DNA of 5,710 nucleotides from an uncultured Lachnospiraceae bacterium. Its GTDB lineage: Bacteria > Bacillota > Clostridia > Lachnospirales > Lachnospiraceae. Location of the stretch: contig CALYSH010000111.1 of the NCBI GenBank assembly GCA_945485625.1, positions 1 through 5,710 of the forward strand. The letters run 5' to 3'. Of the stretch, positions 4,562 to 5,710 are shown in pieces. Every line of letters begins with the position of its first letter. The stretch's first letter is position 1. A program made the position numbers and the translations under genes. The notes under the pieces were generated by a model. The model ran no database searches. It was not told where the DNA came from and saw only the letters and a program-made list of their open reading frames with translations.

Positions 4562-5710
4562 ATGACAGTATTTGACGAATTGAAAGCAAGAGGATTGCTG
4601 GCGCAGCTGACAGACGAAGAAGAGATTAAGGAATTGATTAACAATGGTAAGGCTACCTTTTACATTGGCTTTGACCCCACCGCTGACAGCCTGCATGTAG
4701 GACATTTCATGGCACTGTGTCTGATGAAGAGACTCCAGATGGCCGGAAATAAGCCCATTGCGCTGATTGGCGGCGGCACCGCAATGATCGGTGACCCTTC
4801 CGGAAGAAGTGATATGCGTACCATGATGACTACAGAGATGATTGATCATAACTGTGAGTGCTTCAAGAAGCAGATGAGCCGCTTCATCGAGTTCGGCGAA
4901 GGCAAGGCCATGATGGTAAACAATGCAGACTGGCTGAGGGGACTCAATTACATTGAGTTCTTAAGAGAGGTGGGTGCTCATTTCTCCGTGAACCGTATGC
5001 TGACTGCAGAGTGCTACAAGCAGAGAATGGAGAAGGGCTTAAGCTTCCTTGAGTTTAACTACATGATTATGCAGTCCTACGATTTCCTGGAACTGTACAA
5101 GAGATACGGCTGTAACATGCAGTTTGGCGGGGATGACCAGTGGAGCAATATGCTGGGCGGTACGGAGCTGATTCGACGCAAGCTGGGTAAGGATGCATAC
5201 GCTATGACCATTACCCTGCTTTTGAATTCCGAAGGAAAGAAGATGGGTAAGACCCAGAAGGGTGCAGTCTGGCTTGATCCCGAAAAGACCTCTCCCTTCG
5301 AGTTCTACCAGTACTGGAGAAATGTAGCGGATGCGGATGTCCTGAAGTGCTTACGTATGCTGACCTTCCTTCCCCTGGAGCAGATTGATGAGATGGATCA
5401 TTGGGAAGGCAGCCAGTTAAATACTGCAAAGGAGATTCTTGCTTATGAACTGACCAAGCTGGTTCACGGGGAAGAGGAGGCAGAAAAGGCACAGACCAGC
5501 GCAAAAGCTTTGTTCGCAGGTGGTGAGGCTGCCGAGATGCCTACCTACGAGCTGCAGGATAGCGATTTCTTAAACGGCCAGATTGATATTCTCGGTGTAC
5601 TGGCATCCTCCGGGCTGTGTGCATCCAGGTCCGAGGCGAGACGTGCCGTAGAACAGGGTGGCGTTGTAGTAAATAATGAAAAGGTAACCGGTGTGAAGGT
5701 GATGTTTGCT
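4562..5710 (+). CDS. tyrS: Tyrosyl-tRNA synthetase, first 383 residues, C-terminus outside window
   Basis: A class I aminoacyl-tRNA synthetase that attaches tyrosine to tRNA-Tyr in the cytosol. Visible: YIGFDPTADSLHVGH (34-48) with the HIGH-type HVGH at 45-48 and Y34 as in the Bacillus enzyme; GGGTAMIGDPSGR; NNADW; the tyrosine pocket stretch NYMIMQSYDFLELY; GGDDQWSN; and the KMSKS-class loop KMGKT (227-231). The last visible segment, with SRSEARRAVEQGGVVVN, is the S4 RNA-binding domain that holds the tRNA. Family members are about 405-420 residues, so only some 20-35 are missing. Translation starts at the ATG at 4562, with AGGAGG (4549-4554) seven bases upstream, after the T-box terminator. 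This is the standard TyrS type rather than TyrZ (judged from the motif set and S4 domain). Intact as far as seen; it is alone on its transcript within the window. Confidence 0.97.
   Translation, partial: MTVFDELKARGLLAQLTDEEEIKELINNGKATFYIGFDPTADSLHVGHFMALCLMKRLQMAGNKPIALIGGGTAMIGDPSGRSDMRTMMTTEMIDHNCECFKKQMSRFIEFGEGKAMMVNNADWLRGLNYIEFLREVGAHFSVNRMLTAECYKQRMEKGLSFLEFNYMIMQSYDFLELYKRYGCNMQFGGDDQWSNMLGGTELIRRKLGKDAYAMTITLLLNSEGKKMGKTQKGAVWLDPEKTSPFEFYQYWRNVADADVLKCLRMLTFLPLEQIDEMDHWEGSQLNTAKEILAYELTKLVHGEEEAEKAQTSAKALFAGGEAAEMPTYELQDSDFLNGQIDILGVLASSGLCASRSEARRAVEQGGVVVNNEKVTGVKVMFA

Noticed and set aside
4381..4575. A 64-codon plus-strand frame starting at TTG
   Set aside because: It lies inside the T-box leader and terminator and overlaps the tyrS start; the conserved RNA elements explain the sequence.
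3998..4849. A 283-codon open frame on the minus strand
   Set aside because: It runs antisense through the end of the VWA gene, the T-box leader and the start of tyrS, all firmly identified; its product is rich in His, Ser and Cys and shows no recognisable domain.

Overview
The window looks like a chromosomal segment of a low-to-mid-GC Firmicute, most likely a clostridial anaerobe of the Lachnospiraceae type. This is an inference. It rests on AGGAGG-type ribosome binding sites, a tRNA-sensing T-box leader, sigma-A style promoters, the 284-residue MetF and the KMGKT-type TyrS. There is no trace of a mobile element, CRISPR array, tRNA or rRNA.

Layout. (1) 1-1485, minus strand: metF (5,10-methylenetetrahydrofolate reductase), followed 12 bases downstream by a SASA/SGNH-type acetylesterase (sialate O-acetylesterase family) that runs off the left edge. 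The two probably form one transcript from an extended -10 promoter near 1530. (2) 1486-1717: a divergent intergenic region with a promoter for each direction, an 8+8 bp inverted repeat, and a strong 11-bp RNA hairpin in the plus-strand leader. (3) 1718-1969, plus strand: an unrecognised 83-residue two-helix membrane protein. (4) 1970-2102: a short gap with an unassigned near-perfect Shine-Dalgarno and an inverted repeat that overlaps the ribosome binding site of the next gene. (5) 2103-4132, plus strand: a two-gene unit of a MoxR-type AAA+ ATPase and a CoxE-like VWA protein, 11 bases apart. (6) 4133-4561: no protein gene; a consensus promoter and a tyrosine-specific T-box leader. (7) 4562 to the right edge: tyrS, lacking only its last few dozen codons.

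How the parts work together. tyrS is controlled by uncharged tRNA-Tyr through its T-box. The MoxR/VWA pair is a classic ATPase-plus-metal-binding-adaptor module, usually thought to remodel or load a partner complex; no dedicated substrate gene is visible. metF belongs to one-carbon and methionine metabolism, while the esterase acts on acetylated sugars, so they share a transcript without an obvious shared pathway.

Nothing here is clearly a new system. The least explained parts are the small membrane protein with its structured leader, the unassigned Shine-Dalgarno after it, and the inverted repeat at the moxR start.
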